64,000 bases of DNA from Algoriphagus sp. (GTDB lineage Bacteria; Bacteroidota; Bacteroidia; Cytophagales; Cyclobacteriaceae). The position numbers were made by a program, and so were the translations under genes. This document shows, piece by piece, positions 26,095 to 33,404 of the stretch (positions are counted from its first letter, which is position 1; each line of letters begins with the position of its first letter). Location of the stretch: positions 303,962 to 367,961 of the forward strand of contig NZ_JABXIN010000013.1 in the NCBI RefSeq assembly GCF_013373065.1, written 5' to 3'. The notes under the pieces were generated by a model. The model saw nothing but the letters and a program-made list of their open reading frames with translations. It had not been told where the DNA came from and made no database searches.

Positions 26095-27449
26095 GTCATC
26101 CCAAAGCAGCAAGTCAGTTTCTGAAAGATCAGGCTAATTCCCATTGGCATGATGAGACGCTTTGGATGGTGCGCGAAAAGCGAGATATTATCAGTAAGAC
26201 CATTCCAGAGTGGGAGGAATTGCGGAACCTCGCTTCACAGATCAAAGACAATGTACTGTCCAATCTGGATAGCTACCTGGAGGAATTTGAGGCAAATGCC
26301 CTAAAAAATGGAATCCAGGTCCATTGGGCAAAAGATGCCCATGAACACAATCAAATTGTACTCGGGATTTTACAGGAAAAGAATTGCAAGGCGATTGTCA
26401 AAAGCAAGTCCATTTTAACAGAAGAATGCCACTTAAATCCCTATCTCGAAAAAAATGGGGTGGAAGTGGTGGATACGGATTTGGGAGAGCGGATCGTTCA
26501 ATTTCTTCAGCAACCTCCCAGTCATATTGTGATGCCTGCTATTCACTTGAAAAAGCGGGATATCTCAGCACTTTTTCATGAGAAATTGGATACAGAGAAA
26601 GGAAATGAAGATCCATCTTATTTGACGAATGCAGCAAGACTCCATTTGAGGGAGAAGTTTTTAGGCTCCAAAGTGGCTATTACCGGGGTCAATTTTGGGA
26701 TTGCCGAGACCGGAGAGTTTGTAGTCTGTACCAATGAGGGGAATGCCGACATGGGCGTGCACTTGGCAGATGTACACATTGCCTGCATGGGAATCGAGAA
26801 GATTATTCCAAGGCGAAAGGATTTGGGAGCCTTTCTGCGATTATTAGCACGATCTGCTACCGGACAGCCCATCACCAATTACAACTCCCACTTTAGAAGC
26901 CCGGCTAAAGGAAAAGAAATTCATATAGTATTGGTGGATAATGGGCGGACCCTTCAATTGGGGCGTGAAAAGTTCAAGAACTCGCTTAAATGTATCCGCT
27001 GTGGGGCTTGTATGAATACATGCCCTATTTATCGTCGAAGTGGAGGCTATAGTTATGGAAGTACGGTGCCTGGACCGATTGGCTCCATCCTCTCTCCGGG
27101 CCTGGATATGGAAAAATACAGCACGCTGCCCTTTGCATCTACACTTTGTGGAAGTTGCTCGGATGTTTGTCCGGTTAAAATCAATATCCACGAGCAACTC
27201 TATGAGTGGCGGCAGGAAATCACCAAAAATCATGGGGAAGCTTCCAAATCAATAGCCATGAAATTGGCGAGTGTGATTTTCAAAAGTCCTTTGGCTTATC
27301 AATTTTCTGGAGCTATGATGCGTAAAGCGGTTCGGAATCTGCCTAAAGGCTTGATCTACAATCCACTCAATGCTTGGGGGAAAAACCGAGATCTTCCCGA
27401 AGCGCCTAAGGAGTCCTTTCAGGAATGGTATAAAAAAAATCGAAAATGA
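26091..27449 (+). CDS. lutB: Lactate utilization protein B, iron-sulfur subunit
   Basis: The 452-residue protein combines a LUD domain (about 60-290) with a ferredoxin-like part. The first 4Fe-4S motif C-I-R-C-G-A-C-M-N-T-C-P begins near residue 301. The second, C-G-S-C-S-D-V-C-P, begins near residue 352. Short hydrophobic helices follow. It is the electron-transferring subunit of the LutABC L-lactate oxidising complex. Starts overlap at both ends (4 bases with lutA, 4 bases with lutC), so the three proteins are translationally coupled. The length is normal for the family. Confidence 0.95.
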   Translation: MSHPKAASQFLKDQANSHWHDETLWMVREKRDIISKTIPEWEELRNLASQIKDNVLSNLDSYLEEFEANALKNGIQVHWAKDAHEHNQIVLGILQEKNCKAIVKSKSILTEECHLNPYLEKNGVEVVDTDLGERIVQFLQQPPSHIVMPAIHLKKRDISALFHEKLDTEKGNEDPSYLTNAARLHLREKFLGSKVAITGVNFGIAETGEFVVCTNEGNADMGVHLADVHIACMGIEKIIPRRKDLGAFLRLLARSATGQPITNYNSHFRSPAKGKEIHIVLVDNGRTLQLGREKFKNSLKCIRCGACMNTCPIYRRSGGYSYGSTVPGPIGSILSPGLDMEKYSTLPFASTLCGSCSDVCPVKINIHEQLYEWRQEITKNHGEASKSIAMKLASVIFKSPLAYQFSGAMMRKAVRNLPKGLIYNPLNAWGKNRDLPEAPKESFQEWYKKNRK

Positions 27450-28006
27450 GTAGCCGAGAAGATATTCTGAATTCGATCCGTGGGATTCAACGAGAAAAGA
27501 AACCTTTACCTGACCTACCCGATTATCGGTTGGGTGACGATTTGGTGGATTTGTTTACCCGGGCAATTTTGGCCAATAAAGGAGAGGTAATGAATAGGGA
27601 AGAATTTGAAATCTGGTTGTCTTCTTCTGATTTCCAACAGATTGTTTCTATACCTGAATCCTTTCAATCTTATTCCACACAAGAACTTCCTGAGGATCCG
27701 CATCAATTGGACAATTTGCAGCTGGCTATTTTAGAAGCACAATTCGGAGTTGCCGAAAATGGGGCTATGTGGATGGATGATTCACAGCTTCCCCACCGTG
27801 TCCTTCCCTTTATCACCGAACATTTGGTATTGGTCCTTTCGAAGCAAAAGTTGGTAGATACCATGCATCAGGCCTATGAACGAATAGGAGATGAGCATTC
27901 AGGTTTTGGACTTTTTGTGGCAGGGCCTTCTAAAACAGCTGATATTGAGCAATCCTTAGTAGTAGGAGCCCATGGGGCAAAAAGCCTGCGGGTGGTGCTT
28001 ATTTAG
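27446..28006 (+). CDS. lutC: Lactate utilization protein C (LUD domain)
   Basis: The 186-residue protein is a single LUD domain, with the typical acidic segment A-E-N-G-A-M-W and the C-terminal G-P-S-K-T-A-D-I-E-Q-S-L-V-V-G-A-H-G motif, in which the D-I-E and G-x-H-G residues are well conserved. It completes the LutABC complex. It overlaps lutB by 4 bases and converges on coaE across 112 bases in which I see no clear terminator. Confidence 0.93.
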   Translation: MSSREDILNSIRGIQREKKPLPDLPDYRLGDDLVDLFTRAILANKGEVMNREEFEIWLSSSDFQQIVSIPESFQSYSTQELPEDPHQLDNLQLAILEAQFGVAENGAMWMDDSQLPHRVLPFITEHLVLVLSKQKLVDTMHQAYERIGDEHSGFGLFVAGPSKTADIEQSLVVGAHGAKSLRVVLI

Positions 28007-28118
28007 GATTTTTGGTAAAAGGTAAAACCCAATCTTTAGGCCAAGTAATTTAGAAAATTGGGATTTGAATTCAATCTTATTCCTAGAACGGAGGTTTTCC
28101 AACGAATGGAGATAATAT

Positions 28119-28730
28119 TTAATTATCTTTTATTTCTTTAAGTAATTCCTTGTGAATACTCAAAACCTGAGGGATCAAGAGTAGATTGTCTCTGTTTTTG
28201 ATGACAAAATCGGCCTTTTCATTTTTGGTCTCGTCTGGTAGCTGTTGATTGATGATATGGTTTACTTGGGTTTCCGTTCGGTGAGGGTCGCGCATAAGCA
28301 CTCGTGCCATTCGTATTCGTAAGGGAGAACTCACATTGATCACCTTATCCAGTTTTTCTTCCCCTCCTGCTTCAAATATTAGGGCTGCCTCTTTAAGAAC
28401 ATAAGGAGCTGTTTGGGAAGTGGCCCAGTTTTCAAAATCTTCAGCCACTGCGGGATGCACGAGGCTATTAATCTTTTTGACTTTTTCAGGATCGACAAAT
28501 ACGGTTTGGGCTAAGTATTCCCGGTTTAAACTTCCGTCTTCTCGATAACTTTCCACTCCAAATGCTTCAATGATCGCGTTCTTTAAATTTTCATTAGTAT
28601 TCATCAGCCATTTGGCTCGATCATCGGTATAGTAGACTGGAATGCCTAAAATTTCAAATAGCCGGGCGACGGTGGATTTGCCCGATCCAATTCCTCCCGT
28701 AAGTCCTATCAACCGGGGATTAGTTGCCAT
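28119..28730 (-). CDS. coaE: Dephospho-CoA kinase
   Basis: The 203-residue protein has the P-loop G-L-T-G-G-I-G-S-G-K-S-T (residues 9-20), the D-D-R-A-K region and the LID-type R-M-x-R-D segment of CoaE. It phosphorylates the 3'-hydroxyl of dephospho-CoA, the last step of coenzyme A synthesis. Its start overlaps the end of the YbbR-like gene by 11 bases, so it is the last gene of the nusB-ytxH-DUF1573-yajC-ybbR-coaE operon. Length is normal for the family. Confidence 0.95.
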   Translation of the reverse strand: MATNPRLIGLTGGIGSGKSTVARLFEILGIPVYYTDDRAKWLMNTNENLKNAIIEAFGVESYREDGSLNREYLAQTVFVDPEKVKKINSLVHPAVAEDFENWATSQTAPYVLKEAALIFEAGGEEKLDKVINVSSPLRIRMARVLMRDPHRTETQVNHIINQQLPDETKNEKADFVIKNRDNLLLIPQVLSIHKELLKEIKDN

Positions 28731-29688
28731 AGCTTAATTTGAGAATTGCGGGTTCGATCCGAACCTGATCCAAAAAGTTAGGGCGAGGGTTGACTTGAAT
28801 GGCGATGGTGGAATCTTCCCGATTTCGCTGTGAATAGTTTAAAACAGCCTCAAATTCAAGATCTTTTAATTCCTCCGTATAGCGCTCATCTACCAAATAA
28901 TACAGCATGATGGTAGGGTCTTCATCTTCAAGGTGGACGGTTCGTGGAAAATTCACTTTTTTGATCTTCATCCGCTTGTTTCCTTCCAGAAAAGCCACCA
29001 CATCCACATGTACAGAAATGCTTTCTTCTTTAATGGAAATGAATTCTGAAAGTTCTTTTGAAACGCCCAATTTGACATTTTTGGTCAAATCTCTGTCAAG
29101 GCGTCTTTCATCTAAATTGACTGGAAATTTCCCGTCATAAATTTCTAGAATGGATTCTGCGCCGGTAACCGTAACTTCCTTTGGTTCAAATTCCGGCTCA
29201 TTTAATAATCGGATATTTTTTCCCAAGCTATAACTCATGGAGTCCAAAGTAGGGCGCATTTTGATGGTGCGGATCCTGTCCACTTCGATATTCAGTGTAT
29301 CATTGGAAAGCGATACGATTTGAGTTGGACTGAGGAATTCGGATAATTCCCTTCTTAAATCAGAAGGAATTAAATAATCTCGGGAGGAAGGTTGCTCCAA
29401 GTTGACAATAAATGGAGTCGTATTGAAATTGAAATATTTCCGAAGAAGGTCCCATCCATTTCCATTGATTTCAACTTCAATAGTAGCTGGAAGTGGAGCG
29501 ACAGCAATGTATCGCTCCCGGTCGAATTCAAATTCGATGGGGTAATCGACAATAGTCGTGTAATCGTCCTTATTCAGGGCGTTTAAAATCCAAAAAGTGG
29601 TAGCCGCTGCTACACAGAGGACTACCACTTTTAGATTAGAGAGTTTTTTTGGAGAAATCCCTTTAGAGGACTTTTTAGTATCCGGCAA
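28720..29688 (-). CDS. YbbR-like (CdaR-type) membrane-anchored protein
   Basis: The 322-residue protein has a short cytoplasmic head, one transmembrane segment (about residues 22-42) and an extracytoplasmic part made of YbbR-type beta repeats, visible as alternating P-x-x-I-E-V-E-I-N-G and V-T-V-T-G-A segments. In Firmicutes such proteins (CdaR) regulate diadenylate cyclase. No cyclase gene lies beside it here, so its function is open. It begins 8 bases after yajC and overlaps coaE by 11 bases. Confidence 0.8.
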   Translation of the reverse strand: MPDTKKSSKGISPKKLSNLKVVVLCVAAATTFWILNALNKDDYTTIVDYPIEFEFDRERYIAVAPLPATIEVEINGNGWDLLRKYFNFNTTPFIVNLEQPSSRDYLIPSDLRRELSEFLSPTQIVSLSNDTLNIEVDRIRTIKMRPTLDSMSYSLGKNIRLLNEPEFEPKEVTVTGAESILEIYDGKFPVNLDERRLDRDLTKNVKLGVSKELSEFISIKEESISVHVDVVAFLEGNKRMKIKKVNFPRTVHLEDEDPTIMLYYLVDERYTEELKDLEFEAVLNYSQRNREDSTIAIQVNPRPNFLDQVRIEPAILKLSYGN

Positions 29689-29696
29689 AATTCAAC

Positions 29697-30008
29697 TTAT
29701 TTAGAAGGCTTTTTTGAGAAATCAAGAGAAATCGCAGACTTTTCCACGGTGACTTTGAAGCCTCGGTCCAACTCTAGGGTAACCGTATCATTCTCTACAG
29801 AAAACACCTTTCCGTGGAGGCCACCGATGGTGACAACATTGTCCCCTTTTTTGATTTCTTCAATAAATTTCTTGGTTTCTTTTTGCTTTTTCTGCTGGGG
29901 TCTGATCATGAAGAAATACATAATCAGAATAATGGACCCAAATAGAAAAACCTGACCCATAATACCGGCCCCACCTGCGGGAGCCTGTACCAAAATGCTT
30001 GTTATCAT
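29697..30008 (-). CDS. yajC: Sec translocon accessory subunit YajC
   Basis: The 103-residue protein has one N-terminal transmembrane segment (about 18-40) followed by the family box M-I-R-P-Q-Q-K-K-Q-K-E and a small soluble domain with V-V-T-I-G-G-L-H-G-K-V. YajC associates with SecDF at the inner membrane and supports protein export. It lies 6 bases after the DUF1573 lipoprotein gene and 8 bases before the YbbR-like gene. Confidence 0.95.
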   Translation of the reverse strand: MITSILVQAPAGGAGIMGQVFLFGSIILIMYFFMIRPQQKKQKETKKFIEEIKKGDNVVTIGGLHGKVFSVENDTVTLELDRGFKVTVEKSAISLDFSKKPSK

Positions 30009-30014
30009 CCGATA

Positions 30015-30554
30015 TTATCGCTTAACAGGTCCAACAGGTGCTGGTCCTCCTGCCTTAGGAGTTACATTACCACGCAATCTCAATCGAGTAACAGTCGGGT
30101 TGGTATTCGCCTGAATAGTTACTGTAGGTGCCTGAGCTCCAGATTTTGCTGTAGAATTGAACACTACTTTTACAAAACCAGTCTCACCTGGATTGACAGG
30201 AGTTTTGGTCCAGTCAGGGCTTGTGCAACCGCAAGATGCTGTGATATTGGAAATGACCAAAGGAGCTTGACCATTGTTGGTGAAATTGAAAATTCGTTCC
30301 ACAACTTCTCCTTCATTGATGGTTCCAAAGTTGTATTCCATTTCTTCAAATTGGAATCCACCTAGCGTCGAAGGATCGGCCGCTTGTGTGGTTTGAGCAT
30401 TTACAGGGGTGATGGAAGATCCTTTTGCCTCCAATTGTGCGATTTTTTCTTCCAAAGCCTGGATTTTTTGCTCTTGCTCAGAACTTTGATTACAAGCTGT
30501 AGTAAAAGAGAGTGCTGCAATAGCACCGACTAAACCTAGGATTCTTGCTTTCAT
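30015..30554 (-). CDS. DUF1573-domain lipoprotein
   Basis: The 179-residue protein has a lipobox ending in Cys21 (F-T-T-A-C-N). A short coiled-coil segment follows (about 28-45, E-Q-K-I-Q-A-L-E-E-K). Then comes an immunoglobulin-like DUF1573 domain (about 68-165) with the typical N-F-G-T-I-N-E-G-E-V and the S-C-G-C-T motif. The function of the family is not established; it is abundant in Bacteroidota exported proteins. It starts 1 base after the YtxH-like gene ends and is followed by yajC at 6 bases, suggesting a part in envelope biogenesis. Confidence 0.88.
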   Translation of the reverse strand: MKARILGLVGAIAALSFTTACNQSSEQEQKIQALEEKIAQLEAKGSSITPVNAQTTQAADPSTLGGFQFEEMEYNFGTINEGEVVERIFNFTNNGQAPLVISNITASCGCTSPDWTKTPVNPGETGFVKVVFNSTAKSGAQAPTVTIQANTNPTVTRLRLRGNVTPKAGGPAPVGPVKR

Positions 30555-30555
30555 G

Positions 30556-30855
30556 TTAATTGTCGTTATTGATTTGATCGATTAATTTATTTACGTCTTT
30601 GAGAAGGTTTTCAGCCTTGCTTTTCGCTTCATTAATAACACGCTTTCCTTCGCTTTTTGCTTCATTCAGGTGAAGTTCCTTGCCTTCTACTAATTCCTGA
30701 ATGAGTTCTTCCAATTCCTTTTTGTACTTGGAAAGTTTGTAGGAAAGTTTGTCTCTGGTATTGCTTCCGCTATCTGGCGCAAAAAGAACACCCAACGCAG
30801 TTCCTATTCCTGCGCCAACAATGAATGCTAAAAGTGAATTACTGTTCTTGTTCAT
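30556..30855 (-). CDS. YtxH-domain membrane protein
   Basis: The 99-residue protein has a hydrophobic, Gly-rich N-terminal segment (about 9-27, F-I-V-G-A-G-I-G-T-A-L-G-V-L-F-A-P) typical of YtxH proteins, then a long charged helix that is probably a coiled coil. The family is common but poorly understood; members are membrane-anchored and often stress-related. It sits 7 bases after nusB and 1 base before the DUF1573 gene. Confidence 0.85.
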   Translation of the reverse strand: MNKNSNSLLAFIVGAGIGTALGVLFAPDSGSNTRDKLSYKLSKYKKELEELIQELVEGKELHLNEAKSEGKRVINEAKSKAENLLKDVNKLIDQINNDN

Positions 30856-30862
30856 GATTTCT

Positions 30863-32038
30863 TTATTTATTGTCTAACAAGCCTCTTCCGCTTTTACGGA
30901 TTTTTCCTTGTTCTGTTAACTCTTTGGACATCACATCCAAAAGCCCATTGACAAATTGTTTACTTTTTGGTGTACTGTAGGTTTTTGAGATGTCAATGTA
31001 CTCGTTGATGCTCACCTTCACCGGAATGCTTGGGAAAAGCTGCATTTCCGTAATGGCCATGGATATGATCACCTTATCGGTAAATGCTAATCTATCGATA
31101 TCCCAATTCTTTGTTTTTTGAGCTATCAACTCCCGGTTTTCGCGATCTTTTTCAATGGTGAAGTTAAAGATATTTTGAAAAAACTCCTTATCCTCCTCCC
31201 AGTTCATGGCGATTTCAGGTAACGCTCCCTCTTCCGATTGGGCTGCATTTTTCAATACCTTGGCCGCTAAGCTTCGAACAACAGCTTTGTTCTCTGTCCA
31301 ATTAAGGTCTTTTTCGGAGAAGTAGTTCAAAATCACCTCATTTTTAAACAAGATCTTCTTTAAGATGCCCTCTACTGCCTCTAAATCTTGTTCCAAGGTG
31401 GGGTTGGTGATTTTTATGTATGCTTGGTATTCTTCCGATGGTTTAATATAGTCTCTGAACCATTCTTTGATTTCAAGCTCTACATCTTCCAGGTCCACAT
31501 TGTTTCGCGCAACCGCAGCTTGGTAAGCTGAAGAATGTTTAAGTTTATTTAGGACTTGATTGTGGTAAAGATTAAGCTCACTAGCAAATTCAACCGCGTT
31601 TTCCCCTGCCAATTTCCGCTTCTTTTCATGCTCTCTTCCTACATGCGTTGCAAACGCTTGGAGGAGTTCGATTGCCAGCAAATAAAGTTGTGGAATTCGC
31701 TCTGCAGAAGCGATCATATTTTTGAGTAAAAACTCCTGATCCTTCTTGTTGGCATTTCGGTATTGGACTATCGCTTCCTTTACCACTTGCTTGACCTTAG
31801 GACTGGCTTCTGCTGAATCGATAGCCAGGGTATTCTCGAGATTTTTTTCAAAAATCGACAAGGCCAATTCCGCTTCCCGATTCAAGGCAGCCTTATCCTG
31901 AACTTCCATGCTATTGAGGTCCGGAAGAAAGGATTCTTTGATGAAATCTCGGGAAAGATTATAGTTGGAAGCTTTGCACTGCTCAAAGGCATAAAGATTT
32001 TGAAAAGCTTTGACCCTGAGGATTCTTCGATTTAGCAT
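30863..32038 (-). CDS. nusB: Transcription antitermination factor NusB, long Bacteroidota form
   Basis: The 391-residue protein has its NusB fold in the C-terminal third (about 265-385), shown by D-R-L-A-F-T-D-K-V-I-I-S-M-A-I-T-E-M and V-S-I-N-E-Y-I-D-I-S-K-T-Y-S. The front also looks NusB-like (R-R-I-L-R-V-K-A-F-Q-N-L-Y-A-F-E). Family members in Proteobacteria have about 140 residues; the extra middle part is usual in this phylum. NusB with S10 binds boxA in rRNA leaders and prevents premature termination. It heads the operon ending in coaE. It lies 118 bases downstream of the dehydrogenase gene, behind that gene's terminator. Confidence 0.92.
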   Translation of the reverse strand: MLNRRILRVKAFQNLYAFEQCKASNYNLSRDFIKESFLPDLNSMEVQDKAALNREAELALSIFEKNLENTLAIDSAEASPKVKQVVKEAIVQYRNANKKDQEFLLKNMIASAERIPQLYLLAIELLQAFATHVGREHEKKRKLAGENAVEFASELNLYHNQVLNKLKHSSAYQAAVARNNVDLEDVELEIKEWFRDYIKPSEEYQAYIKITNPTLEQDLEAVEGILKKILFKNEVILNYFSEKDLNWTENKAVVRSLAAKVLKNAAQSEEGALPEIAMNWEEDKEFFQNIFNFTIEKDRENRELIAQKTKNWDIDRLAFTDKVIISMAITEMQLFPSIPVKVSINEYIDISKTYSTPKSKQFVNGLLDVMSKELTEQGKIRKSGRGLLDNK

Positions 32039-32101
32039 AATTGATCAAACAAGCTGTAAATATAGGTATTTTAGGTGGGGTTCCCCCAGTAGATTTTTCA
32101 T

Positions 32102-32134
32102 AAAAAAACCACCGGATACCAGTTCCGGTGGTTT
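32102..32134 (-). terminator. Terminator after the amino-acid dehydrogenase gene
   Basis: A perfect 11-bp stem (AAACCACCGGA at 32106-32116, TCCGGTGGTTT at 32124-32134), read on the minus strand, is followed by a T-run. It lies 22 bases after the stop of the gene at 32156-33256 and separates it from nusB. Confidence 0.9.
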
Positions 32135-32155
32135 CAAAATGGGATGATGGATTCC

Positions 32156-33256
32156 TTAGAAAGGAAGCTTTACCCTTCCGATCGCTTCAATACGTTCCTT
32201 AGCAGCTCGAATGGCCGCTTCTTGGGCAGGAATGTTTTCTTTTTCGGATTTATCCAAAATATGCAAACAGGTATCGTAGATCTTTTCGGTTTGCTTATAA
32301 ACGGTCTCTTCTTGGTAATCACCATAGTATTCAGCACCCACATTGATGACACCACCAGCATTGATCAAGAAATCAGGAGCATAAATAATTCCTTTTTGCA
32401 AAAGGATTTGCCCATGCTTTTGCTCGTCTTTCAGCTGATTGTTGGCGCCGCCAGCGATAACTGCACATTTCAACCGATCGATCGTGTCATCATTTACTGT
32501 TGCTCCCAAAGCACACGGAGCATAGATATCCATTTCTAAATCATAGATGGAGTCAGGATCAACAGCCACAGCTCCTGTTTCCAAAGCCACCTTTTTCAGT
32601 TTATCCTCAAAAATATCGGTGATCAAAACCTCTGCATTTTCTTTCATCAGGTGTTGGATCAAGTATTTTCCTACCTGTCCTACGCCCTGTACCACGATTT
32701 TTTTACCGGAAAGGTCATCAGTGCCAAAGGCTTTTTTTGCGGCAGCCTTCATCCCTACGTAGACCCCATAAGCGGTTACTGGTGATGGGTCACCCGCACC
32801 CCCCTTGATTTGTGGCAATCCCGTCACATGACTTGTTTCCATGGCGATATATTCCATGTCAGCGGTGCTCATGTTGACATCTTCTGCGGTCACATATCGA
32901 CCTCCAAGACTCTCCACAAAGCGTCCAAATCTTCTCAAAAAGGCTTCGCTTTTTAATTTCGGATCGCCAATGATCACAGCCTTTCCTCCTCCCAGATTCA
33001 GTCCAGCTAGGGAGTTTTTGAAGGTCATTCCTCGAGAAAGTCTCAGCACGTCGGTAATAGCTTCCGCCTCCGTAGCATAGGGCCACATGCGAGTGCCTCC
33101 CAAAGCAGGACCAAGTGTCGTATTGTGAATGCCGATCAAGGCTTTCAAGCCTGTGGCTTGATCATGGCAAATCACGAGCTGCTCGTGATCCATGGTCGTG
33201 ATTTGTCCAAAGATGGACCCTTCTTGCAAGGTTTCGGAAGCTTTCGTTTCTAACAT
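32156..33256 (-). CDS. Leu/Glu/Phe/Val-type amino-acid dehydrogenase
   Basis: The 366-residue protein is of leucine-dehydrogenase size. The N-terminal catalytic domain has the L-N-L-G-G-G-K-A-V-I box with the catalytic Lys, preceded by L-G-P-A-L-G-G-T-R-M-W. The C-terminal NAD-binding domain has V-V-Q-G-V-G-Q-V-G (about 185) followed by an acidic residue at the end of the next strand (I-T-D-I-F), which suits NAD. It reversibly deaminates a branched-chain amino acid to its oxo acid and ammonia. Leucine or valine is more likely than glutamate from the length, but specificity is not certain. It has a good -33/-7 promoter and its own terminator, so it is a single-gene unit. Confidence 0.9.
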   Translation of the reverse strand: MLETKASETLQEGSIFGQITTMDHEQLVICHDQATGLKALIGIHNTTLGPALGGTRMWPYATEAEAITDVLRLSRGMTFKNSLAGLNLGGGKAVIIGDPKLKSEAFLRRFGRFVESLGGRYVTAEDVNMSTADMEYIAMETSHVTGLPQIKGGAGDPSPVTAYGVYVGMKAAAKKAFGTDDLSGKKIVVQGVGQVGKYLIQHLMKENAEVLITDIFEDKLKKVALETGAVAVDPDSIYDLEMDIYAPCALGATVNDDTIDRLKCAVIAGGANNQLKDEQKHGQILLQKGIIYAPDFLINAGGVINVGAEYYGDYQEETVYKQTEKIYDTCLHILDKSEKENIPAQEAAIRAAKERIEAIGRVKLPF

Positions 33257-33321
33257 GTGAACTTCGCTGTTTAGATTGTGTTATATTTGGGTTGTTCCTT
33301 TCTCTAAAGAGTAGGTCGATA

Positions 33322-33351
33322 CAAAATTAAATACTTTTATCGCCCAACAAA
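33322..33351 (-). promoter_or_regulatory. Bacteroidota-type -33/-7 promoter of the amino-acid dehydrogenase
   Basis: On the minus strand TTTG (33351-33348) is followed after 18 bases by TAATTTTG (33329-33322), a perfect TAnnTTTG with normal spacing. Transcription would start near 33315, leaving a leader of about 60 bases. Confidence 0.65.
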
Positions 33352-33404
33352 GGAATAAACTACCCAAGTTTCCTTAATCAATTTCTAATTTCAAAAGTTT
33401 TTAT

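Noticed and set aside
28007..28118. Terminator between convergent lutC and coaE
   Set aside because: Only a loose CCCAAT/ATTGGG repeat without T-run is present; not enough for a call.
33282..33289. TATATTTG on the plus strand as promoter of the ABC exporter
   Set aside because: It matches the -7 consensus, but no TTG lies at -33 distance and it is over 100 bases from the start codon.
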